DNA of 64,000 nucleotides. Origin: Candidatus Eisenbacteria bacterium. Its GTDB lineage: Bacteria; Eisenbacteria; RBG-16-71-46. Under the pieces are notes generated by a model. The model did not search any database. It worked only from the letters and a program-made list of their open reading frames with translations, and was not told the origin of the DNA. The stretch lies in assembly GCA_020847735.1 (NCBI GenBank), contig JADLBL010000007.1, positions 1 to 64,000 on the forward strand, read 5' to 3'. Both the position numbers and the translations under genes were made by a program. Of this stretch, positions 18,333-27,143 are shown piece after piece. Each line of letters starts with the position of its first letter. The first letter of the stretch is position 1.

Positions 18333-19034
18333 TCAGCGTCCGAGTCGCTTCGCGGCCCGCTTCGGCGCGGTCTTCTTCGCCGGCCCGCGCTTCGCGGCCC
18401 GCTTCGGCGCGGCCTGCTTCGCCGCCTTGCGCTTCGCCGGCCGGGCGGCGGCGCGCACGGACTTCTTCGCCGGCCTGCCGCCTGCCGCCTTGCGCTTCGT
18501 GGCGGGCGCCGGCGCGGCGACGCGCACGTGGTGGCGGTCGGGCCGCGGCGAAGCGGGCGCCGGTATCTCGCCCGAGCCGACGACCGGCTCGGCCCGCGGC
18601 GGCGGCGGGGGCAGCGGCGGCAGCGCGTCGGCGCCATGCCGCTCCGCATACCACTCGCGGATGTAAACGACGATGTCCACCGTGGACGATCCGGGGCCGA
18701 ACAACCGGCCGACGCCGCGCTCGAGCAGCGTCTGCATGTCCTCGGCCGGAATGATGCCGCCGCCGGTCAGCAGCTTGTCGCCGACGCCCGCGGCCTGCAT
18801 GAGCCGCTGCACCTCCGGAAAGAGCGTCATGTGCGCGCCGGAGAGCACCGACAGCGCGACGACGTCCACGTCCTCCTGCACGGCCGCCTCGACGATCTGC
18901 TCGGGGGTCTGGTGCAAGCCGGTGTAGATGACCTCCATGCCCGCGTCCCGCAGCGCCGCCGCCACCACCTTGGCGCCGCGATCGTGGCCGTCCAGGCCGG
19001 GCTTGCCCACCAGCACGCGAATCTTGCGCGGCAT
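18333..19034 (-). CDS. icmB: Cobalamin-binding subunit of acyl-CoA mutase with histone-H1-like tail
   Basis: 233 residues. Residues 1-135 are a B12-binding domain: [20 protein letters not shown] holds the DxHxxG lower-ligand motif (Asp15, His17, Gly20), then ALSVLSG and LLTGGGIIP. This is the small subunit that docks on the large mutase subunit. Residues 136-233 are unusual: a proline run ([10 protein letters not shown]) followed by a Lys/Arg/Ala/Pro-rich tail with repeats such as PKRAAKR and [14 protein letters not shown], like histone H1 or AlgP tails. IcmB and archaeal MCM small subunits normally stop near 135. ATG 19034 with GGAGGAA upstream. The tail is in the same frame, ending at TGA 18335. 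Confidence 0.88.
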   Translation of the reverse strand: MPRKIRVLVGKPGLDGHDRGAKVVAAALRDAGMEVIYTGLHQTPEQIVEAAVQEDVDVVALSVLSGAHMTLFPEVQRLMQAAGVGDKLLTGGGIIPAEDMQTLLERGVGRLFGPGSSTVDIVVYIREWYAERHGADALPPLPPPPPRAEPVVGSGEIPAPASPRPDRHHVRVAAPAPATKRKAAGGRPAKKSVRAAARPAKRKAAKQAAPKRAAKRGPAKKTAPKRAAKRLGR

Positions 19035-19151
19035 CGCTTCCTCCGACGTTCTGGAACACCTGTCCGGGCGAGCCCCGCCCGCGTCCCGGTCCATCCTTCG
19101 CATCCGCCGATCGCGAGCGCCACCGGTGCGCGGCCCGCGGACGGCCGCGAC

Positions 19152-19793
19152 TCAGCCCTCGTGCTCCTCCGGCTCGCGTTCGAGCGCGAGCGCCTGCTCG
19201 GTTTCCTCGTGGATGCGGCGCGCCTCGGCGAACTGCTCCTCCGACGGCGGCGCCGGATTGCCGTCCTCGTCCTGCCCGACGCGGATGACGCCGCGCGTCT
19301 CGAACAGGCGCAGCGCCGCCTCGGCGGCATCCCGTGTTTCGAACCCGAACACGACGAACTCGCCGTCTCGGCCGAGCGCCTCGAAGCGCCACGGCTCATC
19401 GCCCCCGCCGCGTCGCACGCGCGCGCCCGTGAAGTCGCCGGCATGCCAGCTCGCGGCGATGGCCGCGGCCCCGCGCCGGGCATTGGCGGACTCGCCCGCT
19501 TTCCAGCCCTCGCCCTCCTCCTGCGGCGGCACGAGGCGCACGGCGTGGCGGTCGGGCAGGAAGCCGTAGCCATCCGAGGTGACGGCGACGACCTCGTCCT
19601 CGCCCCAGTCGTCGTCGGGCTCGGCTTCGAGCACGTCGGGCTCGGGCGCCGCACCCTCGGAGACCGCGTCCTCGCCGGCGGTGCCGGCCCCGCCGGGTTC
19701 CGCCTCGTCCTCCCGCCGTCCGCCGCGCATGACGAACGCGGCGACCACCAGCAGGACCACGGCGCCGCCCGCCAGCAGTGCGTTCCGGTCCAC
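19152..19793 (-). CDS. Single-pass membrane protein of unknown function between the mutase subunit genes
   Basis: 213 residues starting at GTG 19793, which shares one base with the icmA stop (TAGTG). One N-terminal membrane helix (LLAGGAVVLLVVAAFVM, about 7-23), then an acidic linker (AEPDDDWGEDEVV) and a compact alpha/beta domain with FVVFGFETRDAAEAALRLF and RVGQDEDGNPA, ending in a charged helix. No known domain recognised. Tight coupling to icmA suggests a partner or localisation factor, but this is inference from position only. Confidence 0.7.
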   Translation of the reverse strand: MDRNALLAGGAVVLLVVAAFVMRGGRREDEAEPGGAGTAGEDAVSEGAAPEPDVLEAEPDDDWGEDEVVAVTSDGYGFLPDRHAVRLVPPQEEGEGWKAGESANARRGAAAIAASWHAGDFTGARVRRGGGDEPWRFEALGRDGEFVVFGFETRDAAEAALRLFETRGVIRVGQDEDGNPAPPSEEQFAEARRIHEETEQALALEREPEEHEG

Positions 19794-21577
19794 TAGAACT
19801 CCACCGACTCGACGTAGTCCCCGAACACCTCGCGCATGGCGTTGCGGATCTCGCCCTCGGTCGCGTAGCTGCGCGCGCACTCGAGGATCTTCTCCATCAG
19901 GTTCGCCCCGCCGGGAGCCGTCGCCGCCGCCGCCGTGAGCGCCTTGAGCGCCGCGGTCGTAGCCGCGTCGTGGCGGACGCGCTTGAGCTCGGCGATCGCG
20001 CGCTTCTGGCCCGCCTCGACCTCCTCGCCGATGTACAGGATCGGGATCTCGAGCTTTTCGTCGGGCTCGACGTACTCGTTCACGCCGACCAGGATGCGCT
20101 GCTTTCGCTCGACCTCCTGCTGGTACTGGTAGGCCGCGGCCGCCAGCTCGCGCTGGAAGAAGCCCTTCTCGATGCCCGGCACGACGCCGCCCATGCCCTC
20201 GATGCGCCGGAAGTAGTCCTCGGCCTGCTCCTCGAGCGTGTTCGTGAGGTGCTCGACGTAGTACGAGCCCGCGAGCGGATCGATCGTCTCGGTGACTCCG
20301 ATCTCGTGGGCGATGATCTGCTGCGTGCGCAGCGCGATCTTGACCGCCTTGTCGCTCGGCAGCGCGATCGTCTCGTCCATCGAGTTCGTGTGCAGCGACT
20401 GCGTGCCGCCGAGCACGCCCGCGAGCGCCTCGAACGCCGTGCGGACGATGTTGTTCTCGGGCTGCTTGTCCCAAAGCGAGCAGCCGGCCGTCTGGGTGTG
20501 GAAGCGCATCAGCCACGACTCGCGCCGTTTCGCGCCGTAGCGCTCGCGCATGTGCCTCGCCCAGATGCGCCTCGCCGCGCGCAGCTTGGCGATCTCCTCG
20601 AAGAAGTCGAGGTGGCTGTTCCAGAAGAACGACAGGCGCGGCGCGAAGTCGTCCACATCGAGCCCGCGTTCGAGGCAGCGCTCGACGTAGGTGAAGCCGT
20701 CGGCGAGCGTGAACGCCAGCTCCTGCGCCGCCGTCGAGCCCGCCTCGCGGATGTGGTAGCCGCTGATCGAGATCGTGTTCCACTGCGGAACGTGCTTCGT
20801 CGAAAACTCGATCAGGTCCACGATGATGCGCAGCGACGGCTCGGGCGGAAAGCACCAGCACTTCTGGGCGATGTACTCCTTGAGGATGTCGTTCTGCAGC
20901 GTGCCGCGCAGCCGGCGGAACGGCACCCCGCGCTTCTCGGCGTTCGCGAGGTAGAACCCGTACATGATGGACGCCGGTCCGTTGATCGTCATGGACGTCG
21001 AGACCGCGCCCGGGTCGATGCCGTCGAGCAGGATCTCCATGTCGCGCAGGCTGTCAATGGCGACCCCGCACTTGCCGACCTCGCCGTGCGACTTCGGGTG
21101 GTCGCTGTCGTAGCCCATGATCGTCGGGTTGTCGAAGGCGATGGACAGTCCGGTCTGGCCGTGCTCGAGCAGGTAGTGGAAGCGCTGGTTCGTGTCGCGC
21201 GCCGTGCCGAATCCGGCGAACTGCCGCATGGTGAACATGCGGCCGCGGTACATCGTCGGATGCACGCCGCGCGTGTACGGGTATTCGCCCGGTACCGACA
21301 GGTCGCGCGCGAGGTCCATGCCCTGAAGGTCCGCGGGGCCGTAAAGCGGCTTGATCGGCAGGCCCGAGATCGTGAACGGATACAGGTCGCGCCGCTCGCG
21401 GTCCTTCGGGTAGGCCGACTCGAACGACCGCGTCTGCGCGGCGAAGGCGCCGTTGGCCTTCGGGGCGGCCGGGGCGACCCTGCGCCCGCGCGCGGGCGAC
21501 TTCCGCGCGGGGCCCGGGCGCGCGGAGTGGCTGCGGGAGGTCGTGCGGGCCTTCGTCTTCGGGGTGCGGGACGCCAT
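19793..21577 (-). CDS. icmA: B12-dependent acyl-CoA mutase large subunit, isobutyryl-CoA mutase type
   Basis: 594 residues: a TIM-barrel mutase without its own B12 domain, so it needs the separate subunit. With a constant offset of 31 from Propionibacterium methylmalonyl-CoA mutase, His275 matches catalytic His244 ([10 protein letters not shown]) and Gln228 matches Gln197. The carboxylate-binding residues differ: Tyr89 is Phe120 ([10 protein letters not shown]) and Arg207 is Gln238 (LKEYIAQK). Phe/Gln is the isobutyryl-CoA mutase signature, so interconversion of isobutyryl- and butyryl-CoA is predicted. Residues 1-42 are an extra basic Lys/Arg/Ser/Pro tail absent from IcmA. Head of the operon; meaB-like GTPase encoded 1.8 kb upstream. 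Confidence 0.9.
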   Translation of the reverse strand: MASRTPKTKARTTSRSHSARPGPARKSPARGRRVAPAAPKANGAFAAQTRSFESAYPKDRERRDLYPFTISGLPIKPLYGPADLQGMDLARDLSVPGEYPYTRGVHPTMYRGRMFTMRQFAGFGTARDTNQRFHYLLEHGQTGLSIAFDNPTIMGYDSDHPKSHGEVGKCGVAIDSLRDMEILLDGIDPGAVSTSMTINGPASIMYGFYLANAEKRGVPFRRLRGTLQNDILKEYIAQKCWCFPPEPSLRIIVDLIEFSTKHVPQWNTISISGYHIREAGSTAAQELAFTLADGFTYVERCLERGLDVDDFAPRLSFFWNSHLDFFEEIAKLRAARRIWARHMRERYGAKRRESWLMRFHTQTAGCSLWDKQPENNIVRTAFEALAGVLGGTQSLHTNSMDETIALPSDKAVKIALRTQQIIAHEIGVTETIDPLAGSYYVEHLTNTLEEQAEDYFRRIEGMGGVVPGIEKGFFQRELAAAAYQYQQEVERKQRILVGVNEYVEPDEKLEIPILYIGEEVEAGQKRAIAELKRVRHDAATTAALKALTAAAATAPGGANLMEKILECARSYATEGEIRNAMREVFGDYVESVEF

Positions 21578-21648
21578 GGAGCGGATCCTCGTGGAGGGCC
21601 GATGAACGGCGGGTCCGGAAGGGCCCGGCAGCCGTCGAGAGCCGGGGG

Positions 21649-21678
21649 AGCGTAAGCGGGCCCCGGAATCAGGGTCAA
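21649..21678 (-). promoter_or_regulatory. Candidate promoter of the acyl-CoA mutase operon
   Basis: Minus strand TTGACC (21678-21673), 18-base spacer, TACGCT (21654-21649), in the gap between the membrane glycosyltransferase gene and icmA, about 70 bases before the icmA start. Good match to the shared pattern of this window. Confidence 0.5.
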
Positions 21679-21700
21679 GGCTCGCGCCGCGCGAGCCGGC

Positions 21701-23308
21701 CTACGGAATGCGCGGATCGAGCGGCGACGCCGCTGCGCCCACGCGCCAGACGAACCACGGGTCCGGCCCTGTCGTGAAATCGCCCATGCGGCCGAGCAGC
21801 GCCAGCTCGCCGGGCCGAGGCCGGGCGGTCCCGGCCTCGAGATAGGCCGGGTCCTCGCGCATGCCGAGCAGGTAACGCGCGCCGCTGTCGCGCAGGTAGT
21901 CGGACAGGCGGCGCGCCCGCAGCGCCTCGTAGGCGGCGCGATTCACGACCCCGTCCATGTTCACGACCACCAGCGAGTCGGCGTAGTAGCCGATCGCGCC
22001 GCTTTGCAGCGCCCCGATCACCGTGCCAGCGGGGAAGCGCCCGCGGGCCCACAGCCCCGCGTTGCGGTAGCCGAGCGTACGGTCGTTGCGCGACAGCCAC
22101 GTCCGGGCGAACGGCGGCTGCAGGACGTTGCCCGCCACCACGAGCGCCAGCACCGCCGCGGCCAGCGCCCGGCGTGCGGGATGCGCCGCGAAGCGCCCGG
22201 CGAGCAGGTCCAGCCCCGCGCCGCAGACGAGCAGCAGCGGCAGAAGCACCGGGAAGAAGTAGCGCGGATAAAACCAGCCCGCGTTGAGCCAGGCGACGTA
22301 GGCCGCGAGCAGCGTCGCGGCGAACAGCGCCGCCGGCGCCGCCGGCCGCAGCCGCGCGCCGAGTTCGCGCGCGGGCACGCGGGCGAGCGCCAGCGTCACG
22401 GCCAGCAGGCCCGCCAGGGCGATCGGGAACGCGTTCCGCCGAGCGAGCACGTCGAGCGCGCGCGCCGCCATCGGGCCCCAGTAGTTCCGCCAGCCCGGCT
22501 CGTGGCCGACGTTGGCGACGCCCATCGCGTGCAGCGCGGCGCCCGAGACCGGAAACCAGTCGCCGGTCGCCGCCCGCAGCCAGACCATCCAGGGCAGGTA
22601 GCACGCCAGGGCCACCGCACCCGCGAGCGCGGCATCGCGCAGCCCGGAGCGCCACGGCTCGCCGCGGCCGCGCGACCACGCGAGCAGGCATCCCGCCGCG
22701 ACCGGCGCGGCGGCCAGCGCGTCCACGCGCGCGAAGACCGCGAGCGCGAGCAGCGCGCCGGCCGCGACGATGCGGCACGTGCGCGCGAACGCGTCCGCGG
22801 CGCGGCGGACGCGCTCGAGCGCGAGGAAGAAGGCGACCAGCGTCGTGAACGCCGGCGTCGTCTCGAGCCCGTTGAGCGTCGTGTGCAGCACGTAGGGGCT
22901 CAGCACCCACGCGAGCGCCACCGCGCCGGCGGCGAAGCGGGTGCGCAACACGAGGCGCAGGAGCCGCCACAGCAGCACGAGCGCGAGCACGTCGGCGGCG
23001 ACCAGCAGGATCAGCGAGGCGCGCACGACCGCGTCCGGATCGCCGGGGAACAGCCAGTGGAAGGGCGCGGTCAGCAGGACGTAGAGCGGCTGGAAGCCGC
23101 TCGTCGGGCCGGTGCCGTACCACGGCCCCAGGCCGTGCGCGAGGCCGCGCGAGATCGTGAGCGACAGGTAGGCGTCGTCGGGGATCGTCAGGCCGTCGAG
23201 CAGCCGCAGCGGCCGCAGCGCGGCCGAGAGCTTGAGCGCGAGGTCCAGCCCGACGAGCCCGGCGAGCACCGCGTCGGGGCGTCGTCGCGTCCGGTTCGGG
23301 GCGGCCAT
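21701..23308 (-). CDS. GT-C-fold membrane glycosyltransferase (GT39/ArnT-like)
   Basis: 535 residues with about ten to twelve hydrophobic segments and a soluble C-terminal part. The first extracytoplasmic loop has the acidic pair of polyprenyl-phosphate-sugar transferases (TIPDDAYLSLTISRGLAHG) and GFQPLYVLL. Likely moves a sugar from a lipid carrier to a lipid, protein or glycan outside the membrane. ATG 23308 follows a basic start (MAAPNRTRRR); the open frame continues upstream as antisense-like sequence through meaB and is rejected. Stands between meaB and icmA on the same strand. Confidence 0.8.
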   Translation of the reverse strand: MAAPNRTRRRPDAVLAGLVGLDLALKLSAALRPLRLLDGLTIPDDAYLSLTISRGLAHGLGPWYGTGPTSGFQPLYVLLTAPFHWLFPGDPDAVVRASLILLVAADVLALVLLWRLLRLVLRTRFAAGAVALAWVLSPYVLHTTLNGLETTPAFTTLVAFFLALERVRRAADAFARTCRIVAAGALLALAVFARVDALAAAPVAAGCLLAWSRGRGEPWRSGLRDAALAGAVALACYLPWMVWLRAATGDWFPVSGAALHAMGVANVGHEPGWRNYWGPMAARALDVLARRNAFPIALAGLLAVTLALARVPARELGARLRPAAPAALFAATLLAAYVAWLNAGWFYPRYFFPVLLPLLLVCGAGLDLLAGRFAAHPARRALAAAVLALVVAGNVLQPPFARTWLSRNDRTLGYRNAGLWARGRFPAGTVIGALQSGAIGYYADSLVVVNMDGVVNRAAYEALRARRLSDYLRDSGARYLLGMREDPAYLEAGTARPRPGELALLGRMGDFTTGPDPWFVWRVGAAASPLDPRIP

Positions 23309-23415
23309 GCGCGGCAGGATAACGCGCGCGGGCCGGCGGGGCGGAAGCTCACCGGCCGTCCGCGGGCAGGCCCGCTTGCGGACAGGGCGGCGAACGGAGC
23401 GCGGAGGGCGGCGGT

Positions 23416-24429
23416 TTACGACGACGTGCGCGGAGGCGACCCGGCGGCTTCGACGCCGCCCGGGGCTCCCGCCGCCCGCTCGACCAGCTCGGCCGCGATT
23501 TCGTTCGGCGTCCGGCGGCGCGCGGCGAGGGCCTCGAGGCTCTGGCGCCAGTCGGCGTCCGGAATCCGCGCGCGGAACCCGGCCCACAACCGGCTCTCGA
23601 GCAGGTCGCGCAGCCGCTGCTCGAGCCGCTGGCGGCGGCGGAGTTCGAGCCCGCCGCTCTCGCGCAGGAACAGCAGGTGCTCCTCGAAGCGGTCCACAAC
23701 CCCGGCGACGCCCTCGCCCGTGGAGGCGACCGTGCGGTGCACCGGGATGCGCCAGGCGCTGGTCGGCGCGCGCAGCTCCAGCGCCGACTGGACGGCGAAC
23801 GTGGCGCGCTCGGCGCCCTCGCGGTCGGCCTTGTTGATCACGAACACGTCCGCGATCTCCATGAGCCCGGCCTTCATCGCCTGCACGGCGTCGCCCGATT
23901 CGGGCACCAGCACGACCGCGGTCGTGTCGGCGGTCTGCGCGACCTCGAGCTCGCTCTGCCCGACGCCGACGGTCTCGATGAGGATGCGGCCGAAGCCGGC
24001 GGCGTCGAGCACGTCGCAGACCTGCGCCGTGTGCACCGCCAGCCCGCCCATGCTGCCGCGCGTCGCCATCGAGCGGATGAACACGCCCGGGTCGCCGGCC
24101 AGTTCGTTCATGCGCACGCGGTCGCCGAGCAGCGCCCCGCCCGAGAAGGGACTCGTCGGATCCACCGCGACGATCGCGACCGTTTCGCCGCGGCCGCGGT
24201 ACTCCCGGGCGAGCCGGGTGACGAGCGTGCTCTTGCCCGCGCCGGGCGGTCCGGTGATGCCGATGCGGAACGCCCGCCCGGCGGCGCCGAAGCAGGCGTC
24301 GAGCAGCGCGGCGGCGCCGGGCTGTTCGTTCTCGACCCACGAGATCGCGCGGGCCAGCGGCACGCGCTCGCCCGCCAGCGTTCGGCGGATGAGTTCGGCT
24401 TCGGATGGGTCGGCGAAGGCGGCGTTCAC
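23416..24429 (-). CDS. meaB: MeaB/ArgK-family G-protein chaperone of acyl-CoA mutase
   Basis: GTPase that gates cofactor loading and protects B12 mutases. 337 residues, normal for the family. Walker A GPPGAGKS at 60-67, switch region VDPTSPFSGGALLGDRVRM, IETVGVGQSE as Walker B/switch II, and NKAD as the base-recognition motif. GTG 24429 (VNAAFADPSEAELIRR) matches the family N terminus; the ribosome site is weak. A TTGGCA-N17-CACCTT element at 24521-24493 could be its promoter. Its partner icmA lies 1.8 kb downstream, separated by the GT-C gene. Confidence 0.93.
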   Translation of the reverse strand: MNAAFADPSEAELIRRTLAGERVPLARAISWVENEQPGAAALLDACFGAAGRAFRIGITGPPGAGKSTLVTRLAREYRGRGETVAIVAVDPTSPFSGGALLGDRVRMNELAGDPGVFIRSMATRGSMGGLAVHTAQVCDVLDAAGFGRILIETVGVGQSELEVAQTADTTAVVLVPESGDAVQAMKAGLMEIADVFVINKADREGAERATFAVQSALELRAPTSAWRIPVHRTVASTGEGVAGVVDRFEEHLLFLRESGGLELRRRQRLEQRLRDLLESRLWAGFRARIPDADWRQSLEALAARRRTPNEIAAELVERAAGAPGGVEAAGSPPRTSS

Positions 24430-24625
24430 GGGATTCCGGGAGGTTTTCGGGTTCGGGACGGACGCCCGGCGGACAGGGCGCGACCGGCGGGCAAGGTGCC
24501 ACGATTGCCGGACGCTGCCAACCGGCCCATGGCGACCCGGAGCCCGCTCCGGCACGCGTGGCGCGGAGTCCGCACGCCGGCCCGCGGTGCGATCCCGCGT
24601 GCGCGCCTCGCGGGCGGAAGCGCCG

Positions 24626-25288
24626 TCAGTTCAGCAGTCGCGAGCCGAAGACCACGCCGACCTTGATCTGCGCGTAGCCCGGCTGGATCGTCACCGCGCC
24701 GGCGCCGAGCTGCTGCGGCACACCGTAGGAGTGCAGCCAGCGCGCCCCGACGTCCACGCCCCAGCGGTCGGAGAAGTTGAAATCCACGCCGGCGTTCGCG
24801 TCCCAGCCGAAGGCGACCTCGTCGCGGCTCCGGAGGCTCTGGCGGATCTCGTTCTGGCGATCGTAGTCGTCGGGCACGACCACGTCGGTGCCGATGCCGT
24901 ACCAGACGAGCGCGAGGTTGACGCCGCCGTAGGGCCGCAGCACGCCGCGGCCGTGCGAGCCGAACTGCGTCCCGACGAACAGGCGGCCGTAGTTCTGCGA
25001 TGTCTGCTGCTCGACGCGCAGGCCGGTGAGCGCGTCGCGGAACTCGGTGGTGGTCATGAGCAGGTTGACGACTTCCACGCCGACGACGCCGGCCAGCAAT
25101 GTGGCGGTGCCGGGCAGCGGCAGCACGCCCTGCACGCCTCCACCCCAGCCCGGCCGGCTGTACTGGCGCGAATCCACGTCGGTCGGAACCATGCGCAGGC
25201 CGTAGACCTCGACCTTGGGCCCGGCCCAGGCGGCGTCGGCGAAACCGAGCAGGGGCAGCACGAGTGCGGCGGCGAACATCGAACGCAT
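24626..25288 (-). CDS. Outer-membrane beta-barrel-type protein
   Basis: 220 residues: signal peptide (MRSMFAAALVLPLLGFADAAWA, cleavage near 22), then alternating amphipathic strands rich in Gly and aromatic residues (VLRPYGGVNLALVWYGIGTD, WDANAGVDFNFSDRWGVDVG) and a C-terminal strand ending in a hydrophobic pattern, as in OmpW/opacity-type small barrels. ATG 25288 has GGAGGT upstream. It lies 29 bases downstream of the glycolipid glycosyltransferase, so may share its transcript. Specific role unknown. Confidence 0.7.
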   Translation of the reverse strand: MRSMFAAALVLPLLGFADAAWAGPKVEVYGLRMVPTDVDSRQYSRPGWGGGVQGVLPLPGTATLLAGVVGVEVVNLLMTTTEFRDALTGLRVEQQTSQNYGRLFVGTQFGSHGRGVLRPYGGVNLALVWYGIGTDVVVPDDYDRQNEIRQSLRSRDEVAFGWDANAGVDFNFSDRWGVDVGARWLHSYGVPQQLGAGAVTIQPGYAQIKVGVVFGSRLLN

Positions 25289-25317
25289 CGCGACCTCCGA
25301 TCTCCGCGGGGAGCGGC

Positions 25318-26658
25318 TCAAGCCGGGCGTGCGAGCGGCGCGGGCAGGGCCGCGAGCACGCTTCGGGCAATGGTCTCTGCTGCGAGCGGCCGCGCCAGCC
25401 GGGCCGCGTTCCCGCGCACGCGCTCGCGCGCCGCGGGATCCGCGAGCCAGCGTTCGACCGAGGCCGCCACGTTCTCGACCGAGTCGGCGAGCACGGCCGC
25501 GCCGCCGTCCTCCAGGTACCGCGCGTTGCGGACTTCCTGCCCGGGGGTGGGCCGGAAGGCCACCAGCGGGGTGCGCTTGATGAGCGCTTCGGCGCACGTC
25601 AGCCCGCCGGCCTTGCCCACCACGACGTCCGCGGCCTCGAGCAGCGCATCCACCTCGTTCGTGAAGCCGAGCGCGCGCACGCGGCCGTCGTGCTGCGCCG
25701 CGAGCGCCTCGATTTCGCCGAGCAGCCGCCGGTTCGTGCCGCAGGCCACCACGAGCGAAGGCCGCGAAGGGAGCAGCGCGAGCCGGCGCGTCAGCTCGCC
25801 CATGGGTCCGACGCCGCTGCCTCCGCCCATGACGAGCACCACCGGCCCCGCGGCCGGCAGGCGAAAGCGCGCCCGCGCGGCGTCGCGGCCGATCGTGCGG
25901 GCGAAGCGCGGGTCCACCGGAATGCCCGAGACCTCGATGCGCTCGCGCGGCACGCCGTGGCCGTGCAGCTCGTCGGCGACCTCGTCCGAGGCGACGAAGT
26001 AGCGGTCCACGTGCGGATACGCCCACATCGGGTGGGCCGTGAAGTCGGTGATGACGACGTAGAGCGGAACCCGCAACCGGCCCTGCCCCCGCCGCGGCGA
26101 GAGCGCTTCGACCGGAAGGAAATGGGTGCACACGACCGCGTCGGGGTGCTCGCGCTCGACGACTCGCACCAGGCTGCGCAGCGAAAGCCGGTCAATGGCC
26201 TCGCGCGTCGGGCCGGCCGCGCGGTGCACGCGCTGCTGCGCCCACAGGTGGTAGAGCGCGCCCCACAACTTCGGCGCCCGCTGCGCCATCGCGTTGTAAC
26301 CCTGCGAGTAGGTCGAGCGGTAGAAGCGCGAGGCGAAGACCAGCGTGTCCACTTCGCGCACGCGGGCGCCCGGCGCCTGCGCGCCGATGGCGCTGGCCAG
26401 CGCCAGCGCGGCGCTCTTGTGCCCGCTGCCGGCGGTCGCGTGCAGGATGGCGATGCGCGGCCCGTCGGCCTGCTCGCCGGTCAGCGTTTCGACCGCGACG
26501 ACGCCCCCGCCCTCGGCGGGAAACAGCACCTCGTGGTCGCCGGCCATCTGCCGGAGCCGGGCGCGCCACCAGCGGCGCTGGGCGCGCAGCCGCGCGCGCC
26601 AGTTGCCCGCGCCCAGCCGGGGCATTCGGAGTCGTCCGATGCGGGGGATCTTCACCAT
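25318..26658 (-). CDS. MGDG-synthase-like diacylglycerol glycosyltransferase
   Basis: 446 residues in the MGDG_synth plus GT28 C-terminal layout used by plastid MGDG synthase and bacterial processive diacylglycerol glucosyltransferases. N-terminal acceptor domain: ILHATAGSGHKSAALALASA (the GxGH motif), VCTHFLPVEALS, YVVITDFTAHPMWAYP. C-terminal nucleotide-sugar domain: VLVMGGGSGVGPM, ADVVVGKAGGLTCAEALIKR. Basic amphipathic N terminus (WRARLRAQRRWWRARLRQM) would bind the inner face of the membrane. Likely makes membrane glycolipids. Gap to yraN is 16 bases, so probably part of the rplS-rnhB-yraN transcript. Confidence 0.85.
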   Translation of the reverse strand: MVKIPRIGRLRMPRLGAGNWRARLRAQRRWWRARLRQMAGDHEVLFPAEGGGVVAVETLTGEQADGPRIAILHATAGSGHKSAALALASAIGAQAPGARVREVDTLVFASRFYRSTYSQGYNAMAQRAPKLWGALYHLWAQQRVHRAAGPTREAIDRLSLRSLVRVVEREHPDAVVCTHFLPVEALSPRRGQGRLRVPLYVVITDFTAHPMWAYPHVDRYFVASDEVADELHGHGVPRERIEVSGIPVDPRFARTIGRDAARARFRLPAAGPVVLVMGGGSGVGPMGELTRRLALLPSRPSLVVACGTNRRLLGEIEALAAQHDGRVRALGFTNEVDALLEAADVVVGKAGGLTCAEALIKRTPLVAFRPTPGQEVRNARYLEDGGAAVLADSVENVAASVERWLADPAARERVRGNAARLARPLAAETIARSVLAALPAPLARPA

Positions 26659-26674
26659 GAGCGACGCTTACGAA

Positions 26675-27025
26675 TCACTCCGTGATTGCGTTGCGATAGT
26701 GCGTGAGGCGTGCGCCGTCGGGGTCCAGGTCCACGGTCACAACGTCCACGCGGATGCGCGAATAGCCCTGCTGCGCGAGCGCGAGCGCCGCGCGCGCCAG
26801 CCGTTCCCGCTTGCGTCGGTCCACCGTCGCCGCCGCGCCGCCGAAGTCGCCGCGGCTGCGCAGCCGCACCTCGATCAGCACGCGCGTCGCGCCGTCGTCC
26901 GCCACCACGTCCACTTCCACCCCGCCGAGCCGGAGGTTGCGCCCGACCGGCCGCAGCCCGGCGAGCCGCAGGTAGGCCGCTGCGAGATCCTCGCCCGCGC
27001 GGCCACGATCCTGGGACAGTCCCAT
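26675..27025 (-). CDS. yraN: YraN/UPF0102 nuclease-fold protein
   Basis: 116 residues. Typical UPF0102 arrangement: GRAGEDLAAAYLRLAGLRPV, NLRLGGVEVDVVADDG (usually GEIDLIA), VLIEVRLRSRGDF (usually VEVKxR), IRVDVVTVD. The acidic residues of the restriction-endonuclease-like core are retained, although the usual GEID reads GVEVD and the Lys of VEVK is Arg. Family function is unsettled. Encoded after rnhB as in many bacteria, with a 118-base gap containing a possible minus-strand -10 TACCTT at 27065-27060. Confidence 0.88.
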   Translation of the reverse strand: MGLSQDRGRAGEDLAAAYLRLAGLRPVGRNLRLGGVEVDVVADDGATRVLIEVRLRSRGDFGGAAATVDRRKRERLARAALALAQQGYSRIRVDVVTVDLDPDGARLTHYRNAITE

Positions 27026-27143
27026 GCGTGTCGCTCCCGCGGGGGCAGTTGAGGGCCGAAAGGTAGCAGAAAGCCCATCGTGAAGAGGCGCGGCGTCACG
27101 TTCCGGGGCTCACCGTGCGTCCGGCGGCGAGGCGGCGAGCGCC

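Noticed and set aside
18333-18510. The Lys/Ala tail of icmB as a frameshift artefact
   Set aside because: The reading frame runs without break from the B12 domain into repeated PKRAAKR-like units and ends in a normal stop; the regular repeats argue for a genuine tail, although I cannot exclude a sequencing error.
19793-21577. Naming this protein methylmalonyl-CoA mutase
   Set aside because: The substrate carboxylate ligands Tyr89 and Arg207 are Phe and Gln at the aligned positions, the isobutyryl-CoA mutase pattern.
21701-24502. A 933-codon minus frame that would fuse MeaB-side sequence to the membrane glycosyltransferase
   Set aside because: The upstream part is the wrong frame of meaB; the true glycosyltransferase starts at ATG 23308 and meaB is intact in its own frame.
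22004-26002. A plus-strand frame open for over 1300 codons
   Set aside because: It lies opposite the mutase-linked GT-C, MeaB, outer-membrane and glycolipid genes; residues are Arg/Gly/Ala-rich low complexity and it has no start context. It is antisense coding noise of GC-rich DNA.
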